Position numbers and translations under genes: made by a program | Notes under the pieces: model-generated | The model's database searches: none | Told to the model about the DNA's origin: nothing | What the model saw: only the letters and a program-made list of their open reading frames with translations | Shown here: piece by piece, positions 1 through 5,347 of the stretch | Numbering within the stretch: position 1 is the stretch's first letter | How the letters are laid out: every line of letters begins with the position of its first letter | Assembly: GCA_017550775.1 (NCBI GenBank) | Contig: JAFZOA010000504.1 | Coordinates: 1-5,421 of the forward strand | DNA length: 5,421 nt | Direction: 5' to 3' | DNA from: Ruminiclostridium sp. | GTDB lineage: Bacteria > Bacillota_A > Clostridia > Oscillospirales > Ruminococcaceae

Positions 1-1
1 C

Positions 2-1123
2 CTGCTTCCCTACATCGACCTGAAAACCGAGTACTACGACCTCGGGCTCGTAAAGCGCAACGAGACCAACGATCAGATCACGATAGACAGCGCGAACGCC
101 ACCAAGAAGTACGGTGTTGCGGTAAAGTGCGCGACGATCACCCCGAATGCGCAGAGAATGACCGAGTACAACTTAAAGGAGATGTGGAAGTCCCCAAACG
201 GCACCATAAGAGCGATACTCGACGGAACTGTGTTCAGAGCGCCGATCATCGTCAAGGGCATAAACTCCCTCATACCCACATGGACAAAGCCGATCACCAT
301 TGCCCGTCACGCGTACGGCGATGTGTACAAGAACAGCGAAATGAAGGTTAAGGACGGCTCTAAGGCTGAACTCATCGTCACCGACAAGGACGGCAATGAG
401 ACCCGCCAGCTCATTCACGAGTTCAAGGGCAGCGACGGCATTATACAGGGACTTCACAACATCAACGGCTCTATCGCGTCCTTCGCGCGCTCCTGCTTCA
501 ACTTCGCGCTTGACACAAAGCAGAATATCTGGTTTGCTACCAAGGACACGATCTCGAAGCAGTACGACCACACCTTCAAGGACATCTTCGCAGACATCTT
601 TGAGACCGAGTATAAAACGAAGTTTGCCGAAGCGGGGATAGAGTACTTCTACACGCTTATCGACGACGCGGTGGCGAGAGTTATCCGCTCCGAGGGCGGC
701 TACATCTGGGCGTGCAAGAACTACGACGGCGACGTTATGTCCGACATGGTGGCTACCGCGTTCGGAAGCCTCGGCATGATGACATCGGTGCTTGTATCCC
801 CCTCCGGAGTGTATGAGTACGAAGCGGCGCACGGCACGGTAACGCGCCACTACTACAAGCACCTCAAGGGAGAAGAGACCTCCACCAACTCGGTGGCGAC
901 GATATTCGCGTGGACGGGGGCTCTCAGAAAGCGCGGAGAGCTTGACGGCATACCGGAGCTCACTGAGTTCGCAAAGAAGCTCGAAGCGGCGACGGTAAAG
1001 ACCATAGAGGACGGAGTGATGACCGGCGACCTGTATGTTCTCTCTACCCTCGAAAATAAGAGAAAGGTCAACACCGAACAGTTCCTCGACGAGATCAACG
1101 AGAGACTGAAAGCTTCCGTATAA
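2..1123 (+). CDS. icd: NADP-dependent isocitrate dehydrogenase, 5'-truncated by the window edge
   Basis: It oxidatively decarboxylates isocitrate to 2-oxoglutarate with reduction of NADP+, a cytoplasmic step feeding glutamate synthesis and NADPH supply. The frame is open from base 2 to TAA at 1121-1123, giving 373 visible residues. The internal ATG at 158 is not the start, because conserved family sequence ([16 protein letters not shown], then KCATITP) lies upstream of it. Compared from memory with human IDH1 the alignment is offset by 30 residues, so about 30 N-terminal residues are missing. Substrate-binding residues are visible: the KSPNGTIR loop (visible residues 63-70), Arg79, and Arg102 in ARHAYGD, which matches human Arg132; Tyr109 matches Tyr139. 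The lysine of [11 protein letters not shown] and the metal-binding aspartates of NYDGDVMSD are also present, as is the NADP-contacting [10 protein letters not shown] segment. It belongs to the eukaryote-like homodimeric subfamily, not the E. coli Icd type. rex follows after a 78-nt gap. Confidence 0.96.
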   Translation: MLPYIDLKTEYYDLGLVKRNETNDQITIDSANATKKYGVAVKCATITPNAQRMTEYNLKEMWKSPNGTIRAILDGTVFRAPIIVKGINSLIPTWTKPITIARHAYGDVYKNSEMKVKDGSKAELIVTDKDGNETRQLIHEFKGSDGIIQGLHNINGSIASFARSCFNFALDTKQNIWFATKDTISKQYDHTFKDIFADIFETEYKTKFAEAGIEYFYTLIDDAVARVIRSEGGYIWACKNYDGDVMSDMVATAFGSLGMMTSVLVSPSGVYEYEAAHGTVTRHYYKHLKGEETSTNSVATIFAWTGALRKRGELDGIPELTEFAKKLEAATVKTIEDGVMTGDLYVLSTLENKRKVNTEQFLDEINERLKASV

Positions 1124-1188
1124 GCAACCGATCATTTACACCGAAAGCAACGGTTTGACGCACTGCGCAGACACGCCCGGCTTCAAAT

Positions 1189-1194
1189 AAGGAG
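1189..1194 (+). promoter_or_regulatory. Ribosome binding site deciding the rex start
   Basis: AAGGAG lies 7 nt before ATG 1202 but only 1 nt before the upstream in-frame ATG at 1196. The spacing strongly favours 1202 as the start of rex. Confidence 0.8.
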
Positions 1195-1201
1195 CATGAA
1201 T

Positions 1202-1885
1202 ATGTCAAAAAACGATAGAATATCAAATTCGGTCATTCGCAGACTGCCGCGGTACTACCGCTTTCTCGGCGAGCTTATGAACGAGGGCGTGAGCAAGATA
1301 TCGTCCCGTGAGCTTGCGGAGAGGATGAAGGTCACCGCGTCGCAGATAAGGCAGGATCTGAACTGCTTCGGCGGGTTCGGACAGCAGGGCTACGGCTACA
1401 ATGTGACGGAGCTTCGCGGCGAGATCGGTGAGATACTCGGCGTGAACCGGGATTTTCCCACCGTGCTTATCGGCGCGGGGAACCTCGGACGCGCGCTCGC
1501 GATACAGTTCGACTATGCGAGGTACGGGTGCAGGCTGTGCGGAGTGTTCGACGCAGACGAAAAGCTGAGCGGAAAGGAACTCGGCAGCCTCAGCGTCATG
1601 CCTCTGTCGGAGCTTGAAAGCTTCTGCATGGAGCACAAGCCGGTGATCGCGATACTGTGCGTCCCTAAGGAGGCGGCGCCGGACATCTGCGAAAGGCTCG
1701 CGTCTTACGGAATAAGGGCATTCTGGAACTTCTCGCACTATGACATCTCGCTCGCGAACATCCCCGACGTAGTGGTAGAGAACGTCCACCTCGGCGACAG
1801 CCTTATGGCGCTTTGCTACGGTATCAATAACAGAGATAAACAAAAAGAACAAAAAGGTGAAGGTGAAGAAGAAAATGAGAGTTAA
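1202..1885 (+). CDS. rex: Redox-sensing transcriptional repressor Rex
   Basis: Rex is a homodimeric cytoplasmic repressor that leaves its operators when NADH binds, releasing fermentation and NAD+-regenerating genes when the NADH/NAD+ ratio is high. From ATG 1202 the protein has 227 residues, slightly above the usual ~210. Residues about 6-68 form the winged-helix domain, starting with VIRRLPRYYRFL and containing the recognition-helix segment ASQIRQDLNCFGGFG followed by GYGYNV. The Rossmann domain follows, with the dinucleotide loop GAGNLG at 91-96 and an acidic strand end (VFDAD, Asp117) typical of NAD(H) rather than NADP(H) preference. WNFSHYDI and the helix VVVENVHLGDSLMALCYG close the family core. 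The last ~18 residues are a Lys/Glu-rich tail whose codons overlap the next gene's start region. An in-frame ATG at 1196 would add two residues but has poor ribosome-binding-site spacing. No convincing promoter is seen in the gap after icd, so co-transcription is likely. Confidence 0.96.
   Translation: MSKNDRISNSVIRRLPRYYRFLGELMNEGVSKISSRELAERMKVTASQIRQDLNCFGGFGQQGYGYNVTELRGEIGEILGVNRDFPTVLIGAGNLGRALAIQFDYARYGCRLCGVFDADEKLSGKELGSLSVMPLSELESFCMEHKPVIAILCVPKEAAPDICERLASYGIRAFWNFSHYDISLANIPDVVVENVHLGDSLMALCYGINNRDKQKEQKGEGEEENES
1860..1865 (+). promoter_or_regulatory. Weak ribosome binding site inside the rex tail
   Basis: AAGGTG sits 9 nt before ATG 1875 within the rex coding region. A second AAGGTG (1854-1859) precedes it and overlaps the alternative GTG start at 1857. 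The match to the Shine-Dalgarno consensus is imperfect, so translational coupling to rex is plausible. Confidence 0.45.
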
Positions 1886-2390
1886 GGCGATCGTGAAGTG
1901 CTCGCTTATCGGCGCGGGTATCGCGGCAATGCTTGCGGTACTCGGCTCCTGCGGCGGCAGAGCAAGAGTAAGCGGTACGGACGGTATGCTTGAATACGCG
2001 CGGGAATACTACGATAACAGCGACATCGTCCTGACCGATAAGACTTACCGTAACGAACAGACTCTTGCGTGGTTCATGAGCAGCACCGGCTTTACGACCA
2101 CCTGCCGCGTCATGTCGTTCAGGAATGCGCCGGGCGGTTCGGAGTATGAGTTCATAGCGGACGAGACGGCGAAAGAATACGCGGTCGATATATGGTCGTG
2201 CAACTGGCAGAACGGCGTGGCGGTCCTTGTGAACAATCCCGAATGCAGAAGCATCTGCATAGTAAGCGATGAGAACAAGATGTCTATGGATATCACAGAG
2301 ACCCCGTTTGACTTATATCTGCCGTTTGATACATCCGACGCATCAACAAGGGTGTTCTTCTATGACCAGCGCGGAATACGCATAACCTGA
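1875..2390 (+). CDS. Putative small lipoprotein of unknown function
   Basis: I do not recognise this protein. From ATG 1875 it has 171 residues. The N-terminus is a lipoprotein-type signal: basic start (MRVKAIVK), hydrophobic stretch at 10-23, then a VLGSC lipobox with Cys26 as the probable lipidated residue. This implies export by Sec, signal peptidase II cleavage and anchoring to the outer face of the membrane. The mature part (~145 residues) has no further membrane segment. It carries four cysteines (77, 109, 124, 128) that could form disulfides, and a C-terminal half rich in aromatic and beta-prone residues. The start overlaps the last 11 nt of rex. An in-frame GTG at 1857 would add six residues (MKVKKK) and a larger overlap; I prefer ATG because of AAGGTG at 1860-1865. 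Composition resembles its neighbours, with no sign of recent transfer. Existence as a gene is likely, function open. Confidence 0.8.
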   Translation: MRVKAIVKCSLIGAGIAAMLAVLGSCGGRARVSGTDGMLEYAREYYDNSDIVLTDKTYRNEQTLAWFMSSTGFTTTCRVMSFRNAPGGSEYEFIADETAKEYAVDIWSCNWQNGVAVLVNNPECRSICIVSDENKMSMDITETPFDLYLPFDTSDASTRVFFYDQRGIRIT

Positions 2391-2396
2391 TCCCTT

Positions 2397-2414
2397 CACG
2401 GCAGATGCGCCGTG
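2397..2414 (+). other. Short hairpin after the lipoprotein gene
   Basis: CACGGC (2397-2402) pairs with GCCGTG (2409-2414) around a 6-nt loop, starting 6 nt after the stop codon. It is the first of three successive hairpins and may stabilise the 3' end of the message. Confidence 0.45.
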
Positions 2415-2423
2415 TGATCGGAC

Positions 2424-2454
2424 GACCGCACAGGATGATCTGTCCTGTGCGGTC
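2424..2454 (+). terminator. Strong 12-bp hairpin, terminator-like but without a T run
   Basis: GACCGCACAGGA (2424-2435) pairs perfectly with TCCTGTGCGGTC (2443-2454) across a 7-nt loop. Only TT follows at once, so it is a poor intrinsic terminator alone. It may act with the next hairpin or protect the 3' end of the upstream message. Confidence 0.55.
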
Positions 2455-2463
2455 TTAAGTGTC

Positions 2464-2489
2464 TCCGGAAAACCTTATTCCGGACTTTT
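2464..2489 (+). terminator. Probable intrinsic terminator of the icd-rex-lipoprotein cluster
   Basis: TCCGGAA (2464-2470) pairs with TTCCGGA (2478-2484) around a 7-nt loop and is followed by C and TTTT. It lies between the last gene of the cluster and the purA promoter, the expected place for a terminator. Confidence 0.65.
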
Positions 2490-2511
2490 GTAAAAAAATT
2501 TTAAAAAAATG

Positions 2512-2540
2512 ATGACAAACGGGATAAAATATGTTATAAT
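2512..2540 (+). promoter_or_regulatory. SigA-type promoter for purA
   Basis: The -35 box ATGACA (2512-2517, 5 of 6 consensus) and -10 box TATAAT (2535-2540, perfect) are separated by 17 nt. A TG one base before the -10 makes an extended -10. A-rich tracts just upstream could act as an UP element. Transcription would start near 2547, leaving a leader of about 59 nt, which looks too short for the classic purine riboswitch; none of its motifs was seen. Confidence 0.85.
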
Positions 2541-2544
2541 AAAG

Positions 2545-2568
2545 TAGTGTGCGCGAAATGACGCACTA
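2545..2568 (+). other. Leader hairpin upstream of purA
   Basis: TAGTG-T-GCG (2545-2553, one bulged T) pairs with CGCACTA (2562-2568), making a 7-bp stem with an 8-nt loop near the predicted transcript 5' end. Such a 5' stem could protect the message. It is followed by a tandem 8-mer TTTGAAAG (2576-2591) running into the ribosome binding site. Confidence 0.45.
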
Positions 2569-2605
2569 TTGCACATTTGAAAGTTTGAAAGGAATGGTAT
2601 AATCA

Positions 2606-3880
2606 ATGCCGGCAAGTATTGTAGTTGGAACACAGTGGGGCGACGAGGGAAAAGGCAAGATCATTGATATAATCGCTTCCAGGGCAGATGTCGTTGTACG
2701 TTCTCAGGGCGGCAACAACGCGGGACATACGGTCGTGAACGAGGGGGAGACATATAAGCTCCACCTTATCCCGTCGGGCATACTTTATAAAGAGACCCTC
2801 TGCTGCATCGGCGCGGGCGTAGTCCTTGACCCCAAGGATTTCACCGGCGAGCTCGATAATCTGGGCGCAAGAGGCGTGTCGTTCGACAACCTCAGGATCG
2901 ACCCGCGTGCACACGTTATCATGCCGTGGCACATCACCCTCGACGGACTCTCCGAAAAATTCAGAGGAAACAGCGATATCGGCACTACAAAGCGCGGCAT
3001 TGGTCCTACATACATGGACAAGTACGAGCGCTGCGGCATCAGAGTGTATGACCTCATACACCCGGAGATATTCGCCGAGAAGGCGCGCTCCACAGGAAAG
3101 CTCAAAAACAAGATCATAACCGATGTCTACGGCGGCGAGCCGGTCGATATCGAGGCTGTGATAAAGGAATACACCGAATACGGCAAGCGTATCGCAAAGT
3201 ACGTTGACGACGTTTCCGTCATCGTGTACGAAGCAGCAAAGGCGGGTAAGCAGATCATGTTCGAGGGCGCACAGGCGACCCTGCTTGACATCGACTTCGG
3301 CACCTACCCCTATGTTACCTCCTCGCACCCCGTATCCGCGGGAGTTTGCGTCGGCACCGGCGTAGGCCCCATGATAATCAACGACATCATCGGCGTTGCC
3401 AAGGCATACACAACACGCGTGGGCAAGGGACCCTTCCCGACGGAGCTCAACGACGCTACCGGCGAGACCATACGCAACAAAGGCGGCGAGTTCGGTACCA
3501 CCACCGGCCGTCCGCGCAGAACGGGCTGGTTCGACGCTGTGATCGTGCGCCATTCGGTACGCGTGAACGGACTTTCCAAGCTTGCTATCAACAAGCTCGA
3601 TACGCTGAGCGGTATAGGCGAGCTCAAGATCTGCACTGCATACGAAAAGCCGGACGGAAGCATAATAAAGGACTTCCCGCCGACACTTGAAGAGCTCGCG
3701 GACTGCAAGCCTGTATATGAGACATTCCCGGGCTTCGACGACGACGTTTCCGGCTGCAAATCCTTCGACGAGCTTCCCGAGGTATGCAAAAACTACATAC
3801 TCAAGCTTGAAGAGCTGTGCGGCTGTAAGATCGCAATGATCGGCATAGGCCCTGACAGAAGCCAGATACTCGAAAGATAA
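2606..3880 (+). CDS. purA: Adenylosuccinate synthetase
   Basis: It joins IMP and aspartate with GTP hydrolysis to form adenylosuccinate, the first committed step from IMP to AMP, in the cytoplasm as a homodimer. It has 424 residues, full family length. The N-terminal P-loop-like motif GTQWGDEGKGK (8-18) contains catalytic Asp13, and QGGNNAGHT contains catalytic His41. IMP-binding segments follow: TTKRGIGPTYMDK, then FEGAQATLLDIDFGTYPYV, then TRVGKGPFPTEL with TTGRPRRTGWFD. The GTP-base contact NKLDTLSG and the C-terminal GIGPDRSQ motif close the protein. ATG 2606 is the start: AAAGGA at 2588-2593 lies upstream with a rather long 12-nt spacing, and the in-frame ATG at 2594 is closed by TAA two codons later. 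It is the first gene behind the 2512-2540 promoter, and ymdB follows after 16 nt, suggesting one operon. Confidence 0.98.
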   Translation: MPASIVVGTQWGDEGKGKIIDIIASRADVVVRSQGGNNAGHTVVNEGETYKLHLIPSGILYKETLCCIGAGVVLDPKDFTGELDNLGARGVSFDNLRIDPRAHVIMPWHITLDGLSEKFRGNSDIGTTKRGIGPTYMDKYERCGIRVYDLIHPEIFAEKARSTGKLKNKIITDVYGGEPVDIEAVIKEYTEYGKRIAKYVDDVSVIVYEAAKAGKQIMFEGAQATLLDIDFGTYPYVTSSHPVSAGVCVGTGVGPMIINDIIGVAKAYTTRVGKGPFPTELNDATGETIRNKGGEFGTTTGRPRRTGWFDAVIVRHSVRVNGLSKLAINKLDTLSGIGELKICTAYEKPDGSIIKDFPPTLEELADCKPVYETFPGFDDDVSGCKSFDELPEVCKNYILKLEELCGCKIAMIGIGPDRSQILER

Positions 3881-3896
3881 CGGAGCGTAGAAAAGC

Positions 3897-4661
3897 TTGA
3901 ACATACTTTTTGTCGGAGATGTAGTAGGTCAGCGCAGCGCCGAACACCTCGCGGAAAGGCTTCCGCAGATAAAGCGGGAGAACGCCGTTGACATGACTAT
4001 CGTGAACGGCGAGAACTCCGCCGACGGAAACGGTATCACGCCGTTCTCGGCAAAGATCCTGCTGGAGTGCGCGGACGTTATCACGACGGGAAATCACTGT
4101 TTCCGGCGGCGCGAAATGAACGATATGTACGAGGAGAGCAGCGTGATAATACGCCCCGCGAACCTCGGAAATACCGTCGGAAAAGGATATACCGTGCTCG
4201 ATATGGGACGGACGCAGGTGGCTGTGGTCAACCTCATGGGAAGGGCGTTCATGGAGAACTGCGACAACCCGTTCCCGTATATCGACCGGATACTCGGCGA
4301 GCTCGACACCCCGAACATCATCGTTGACTTTCATGCCGAGGCGACCTCGGAGAAGCGCGCAATGGGGTTCTACCTTGAAGGGCGGGTCTCCGCAGTAATC
4401 GGTACCCACACTCACGTCCAGACTGCCGACGAGCAGATCCTCGGCGGATATACCGGCTACATCACCGATGTGGGGTATACGGGGGTCAGGAACTCGGTGC
4501 TCGGGATAGACAAGGATGTGATAATTTCGCGGCTTACTACATACTATCCGCAGAAGCACACATACCCCGAGGGGGATATCATGATAAACGCCGTTGTGAT
4601 CTCCGTAGACGAGAAAAGCGGAAAATGCACGGATATAAAACGTCTGACCACGGAACGTTGA
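3897..4661 (+). CDS. ymdB: YmdB-family metallophosphodiesterase (TTG start)
   Basis: The family is a cytoplasmic dinuclear-metal phosphoesterase. B. subtilis YmdB has been reported to hydrolyse 2',3'- or 3',5'-cyclic nucleotides and to influence biofilm and motility decisions and RNase Y-linked RNA turnover. This protein has 254 residues (B. subtilis about 264). Metal-site residues are all visible: Asp8 in MNILFVGDVVG, Glu39-Asn40 in NGEN, Asn66-His67 in GNH, His146 in DFHAEATSE, and His171 and His173 in GTHTHVQT. The TTG start at 3897 is fixed by the conserved N-terminus and by an in-frame TAG at 3888. GGAG at 3882-3885 is the ribosome binding site. The gene begins 16 nt after purA and precedes spoVS, as in bacilli, but rny is absent upstream. 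The segment after GNH reads CFRRRE, where Bacillus has TWDKKE. Family assignment is firm; the substrate is not known. Confidence 0.95.
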   Translation: MNILFVGDVVGQRSAEHLAERLPQIKRENAVDMTIVNGENSADGNGITPFSAKILLECADVITTGNHCFRRREMNDMYEESSVIIRPANLGNTVGKGYTVLDMGRTQVAVVNLMGRAFMENCDNPFPYIDRILGELDTPNIIVDFHAEATSEKRAMGFYLEGRVSAVIGTHTHVQTADEQILGGYTGYITDVGYTGVRNSVLGIDKDVIISRLTTYYPQKHTYPEGDIMINAVVISVDEKSGKCTDIKRLTTER

Positions 4662-4669
4662 GAACGTAT

Positions 4670-4713
4670 CGGGAAAGACCGCTGAAGCGGCTCCCGAACG
4701 GTACTTGCCGTTC
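4670..4713 (+). other. Two hairpins between ymdB and spoVS
   Basis: The first has outer stem CGGGA (4670-4674) with TCCCG (4692-4696) and inner stem CCGC/GCGG around TGAA. The second is GAACGG (4696-4701) with CCGTTC (4708-4713) around a 6-nt loop. They share base 4696, so they abut. No T run follows, so they look like processing or stability elements, or a partial terminator, setting spoVS expression apart from ymdB. I see no convincing promoter in this gap. Confidence 0.5.
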
Positions 4714-4727
4714 TGAATAATAAAACT

Positions 4728-4735
4728 AAGGGAGG
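4728..4735 (+). promoter_or_regulatory. Strong ribosome binding site of spoVS
   Basis: AAGGGAGG ends 9 nt before ATG 4745. It is the strongest Shine-Dalgarno match in the window, consistent with high expression of a small abundant protein. Confidence 0.8.
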
Positions 4736-4744
4736 AAATTAAAA

Positions 4745-5005
4745 ATGGACATGATAAAGGTTTCGTCAAGAAGCGTGCCTAAATCGGTCGCAGGCGCGAT
4801 ATGCGCTATCATCAGAGAAAATGGGAGAGTGGAAGTTGAGGCGGTAGGCGCCGGAGCCGTCAATCAGGCGGTCAAGGCTATCGCGGTGGCAAGAGTTTTC
4901 CTTGCCGAGGAAGACGTTGACGCGGTCTGCTTACCCTCATTCGCCGAGCTTGAAGTAGCGGGCGCGGCAAAGACCGGAATGAAGTTCACGGTCGAAAAGA
5001 GATAA
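4745..5005 (+). CDS. spoVS: Stage V sporulation protein S
   Basis: SpoVS is a small cytoplasmic protein of the Alba-like fold. In B. subtilis it affects septation and progress beyond stage V of sporulation; a nucleic-acid-binding role is proposed but its molecular action is unclear. The protein has 86 residues, the same length as the B. subtilis protein. The hallmark stretches are present: VSSRSVPKSVAGAI near the N-terminus (B. subtilis VSAKSSPNSVAGAL), then GAGAVNQAVKAIAVARVF at about 35-52, then DAVCLPSF and a C-terminal GMKFTVEKR. It lies 83 nt after ymdB, the same neighbour as in bacilli. It suggests, but does not prove, a sporulating host, since the family also occurs in non-spore-formers. 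A GC-rich stem-loop follows 16 nt after the stop. Confidence 0.96.
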   Translation: MDMIKVSSRSVPKSVAGAICAIIRENGRVEVEAVGAGAVNQAVKAIAVARVFLAEEDVDAVCLPSFAELEVAGAAKTGMKFTVEKR

Positions 5006-5021
5006 TTGAATATGTACAGGT

Positions 5022-5044
5022 TTCCCCCGCCATGTGCGGGGGAA
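5022..5044 (+). terminator. GC-rich stem-loop after spoVS, possible terminator
   Basis: TTCCCCCGC (5022-5030) pairs perfectly with GCGGGGGAA (5036-5044) around CATGT. There is no T run directly behind it, so intrinsic termination is uncertain. Its position, 16 nt after the spoVS stop and before a new promoter, supports a 3'-end role. Confidence 0.6.
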
Positions 5045-5088
5045 TAGTACGTTTCAGGGGAAAATACCATTAAAAGGTAAATCCTCTC

Positions 5089-5117
5089 TTGACATTCCGT
5101 GTCGTTTTTGGTATAAT
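5089..5117 (+). promoter_or_regulatory. Consensus extended -10 SigA promoter with no gene following in the window
   Basis: TTGACA (5089-5094) and TATAAT (5112-5117) are both perfect and 17 nt apart, and TG at 5109-5110 gives an extended -10. Transcription should start near 5124 and run rightwards into the stem-loop, the 9-mer repeat and the inverted-repeat element. It may drive a downstream gene with a long leader or a non-coding RNA. Confidence 0.9.
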
Positions 5118-5127
5118 TTCAACGTAT

Positions 5128-5158
5128 ATTGCAGTTTGTTCCGGATACTTCCTGCAAT
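5128..5158 (+). other. Stem-loop near the predicted transcript 5' end
   Basis: ATTGCAG (5128-5134) pairs perfectly with CTGCAAT (5152-5158) around a 17-nt loop, starting about 4 nt after the expected transcription start. It could be a 5' stabilising stem or part of a leader structure. Confidence 0.45.
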
Positions 5159-5160
5159 TA

Positions 5161-5178
5161 CCGATCATACCGATCATA
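5161..5178 (+). repeat. Tandem direct repeat of a 9-mer
   Basis: CCGATCATA occurs twice with no gap, at 5161-5169 and 5170-5178, about 37-55 nt downstream of the predicted transcription start. It might be a paired protein-binding site or simple slippage. Confidence 0.7.
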
Positions 5179-5240
5179 AATAAAAGCTCTGTCACTATTC
5201 ATTAGTTAACAGTTTACAGTTTACAGGTTACAGTTGTGGT

Positions 5241-5255
5241 GTCGCCTGCGGCGAC
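5241..5255 (+). other. Left inner hairpin of the inverted-repeat element
   Basis: GTCGCC (5241-5246) pairs with GGCGAC (5250-5255) around TGC. Its GTC is also the end of the left arm, so closing this hairpin competes with the last three pairs of the long arm stem. Confidence 0.75.
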
Positions 5256-5266
5256 TTATTAAAATC

Positions 5267-5321
5267 GTGACGAAACAAGTAAGTACCTGCTTAAAAAGGA
5301 CTATCTTCCGGGTTTTGTCAC
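5267..5321 (+). other. Central branched stem of the inverted-repeat element
   Basis: GTGACGAAAC (5267-5276) pairs with GTTTTGTCAC (5312-5321) over 10 bp, with one G-U pair. Inside, AAGTA (5277-5281) pairs with TGCTT (5288-5292), including one U-G pair. A weak GGA/TCC hairpin (5298-5300 with 5307-5309) follows. Both wobble pairs are available only in the + strand transcript. Confidence 0.6.
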
Positions 5322-5332
5322 AATTCAGATCT

Positions 5333-5347
5333 GTCCGCGAAGCGGAC
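5333..5347 (+). other. Right inner hairpin of the inverted-repeat element
   Basis: GTCCGC (5333-5338) pairs with GCGGAC (5342-5347) around a GAA triloop. Its GAC overlaps the inner end of the right arm, mirroring the left hairpin. Confidence 0.75.

Noticed and set aside
173..1135. Long minus-strand open frame across icd
   Set aside because: It lies opposite a clear isocitrate dehydrogenase, is rich in Arg/Val typical of reverse-frame translations in GC-rich genes, and shows no family motif.
1155..1183. TTGACG in the icd-rex gap as a possible -35 box
   Set aside because: No -10-like hexamer stands 16-18 nt downstream; the sequence there is GC-rich.
2577..2603. Second TATAAT (2598-2603) just before the purA start with TTGAAA upstream
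   Set aside because: The spacing is only 15 nt and transcription would begin inside the coding region past the ribosome binding site. The 2512-2540 promoter is far better.
2547..2605. Purine riboswitch or similar leader before purA
   Set aside because: The leader is about 59 nt, with one small hairpin and none of the conserved purine aptamer motifs.
2603..3904. A 433-residue open frame on the minus strand across purA
   Set aside because: It is the antisense shadow of purA. The + strand product has every adenylosuccinate synthetase motif, whereas the minus translation shows no recognisable domain.
3801..4769. Minus-strand open frame of 322 residues across ymdB
   Set aside because: It runs antisense through the end of purA, all of ymdB and the start of spoVS, three well-supported genes, and has no recognisable motif.
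5205..5216. GTTAAC near the left arm as a Rex operator
   Set aside because: Clostridial Rex sites are two inverted TTGTTAA-type halves spaced by 4 nt. Here only a short palindrome is present, and the matching half is absent.
5210..5238. Heptad run considered as a CRISPR array or satellite
   Set aside because: Units are only 7 nt, contiguous and without spacers, and they are mirrored in inverted orientation, so they are arm sequence rather than a CRISPR array.
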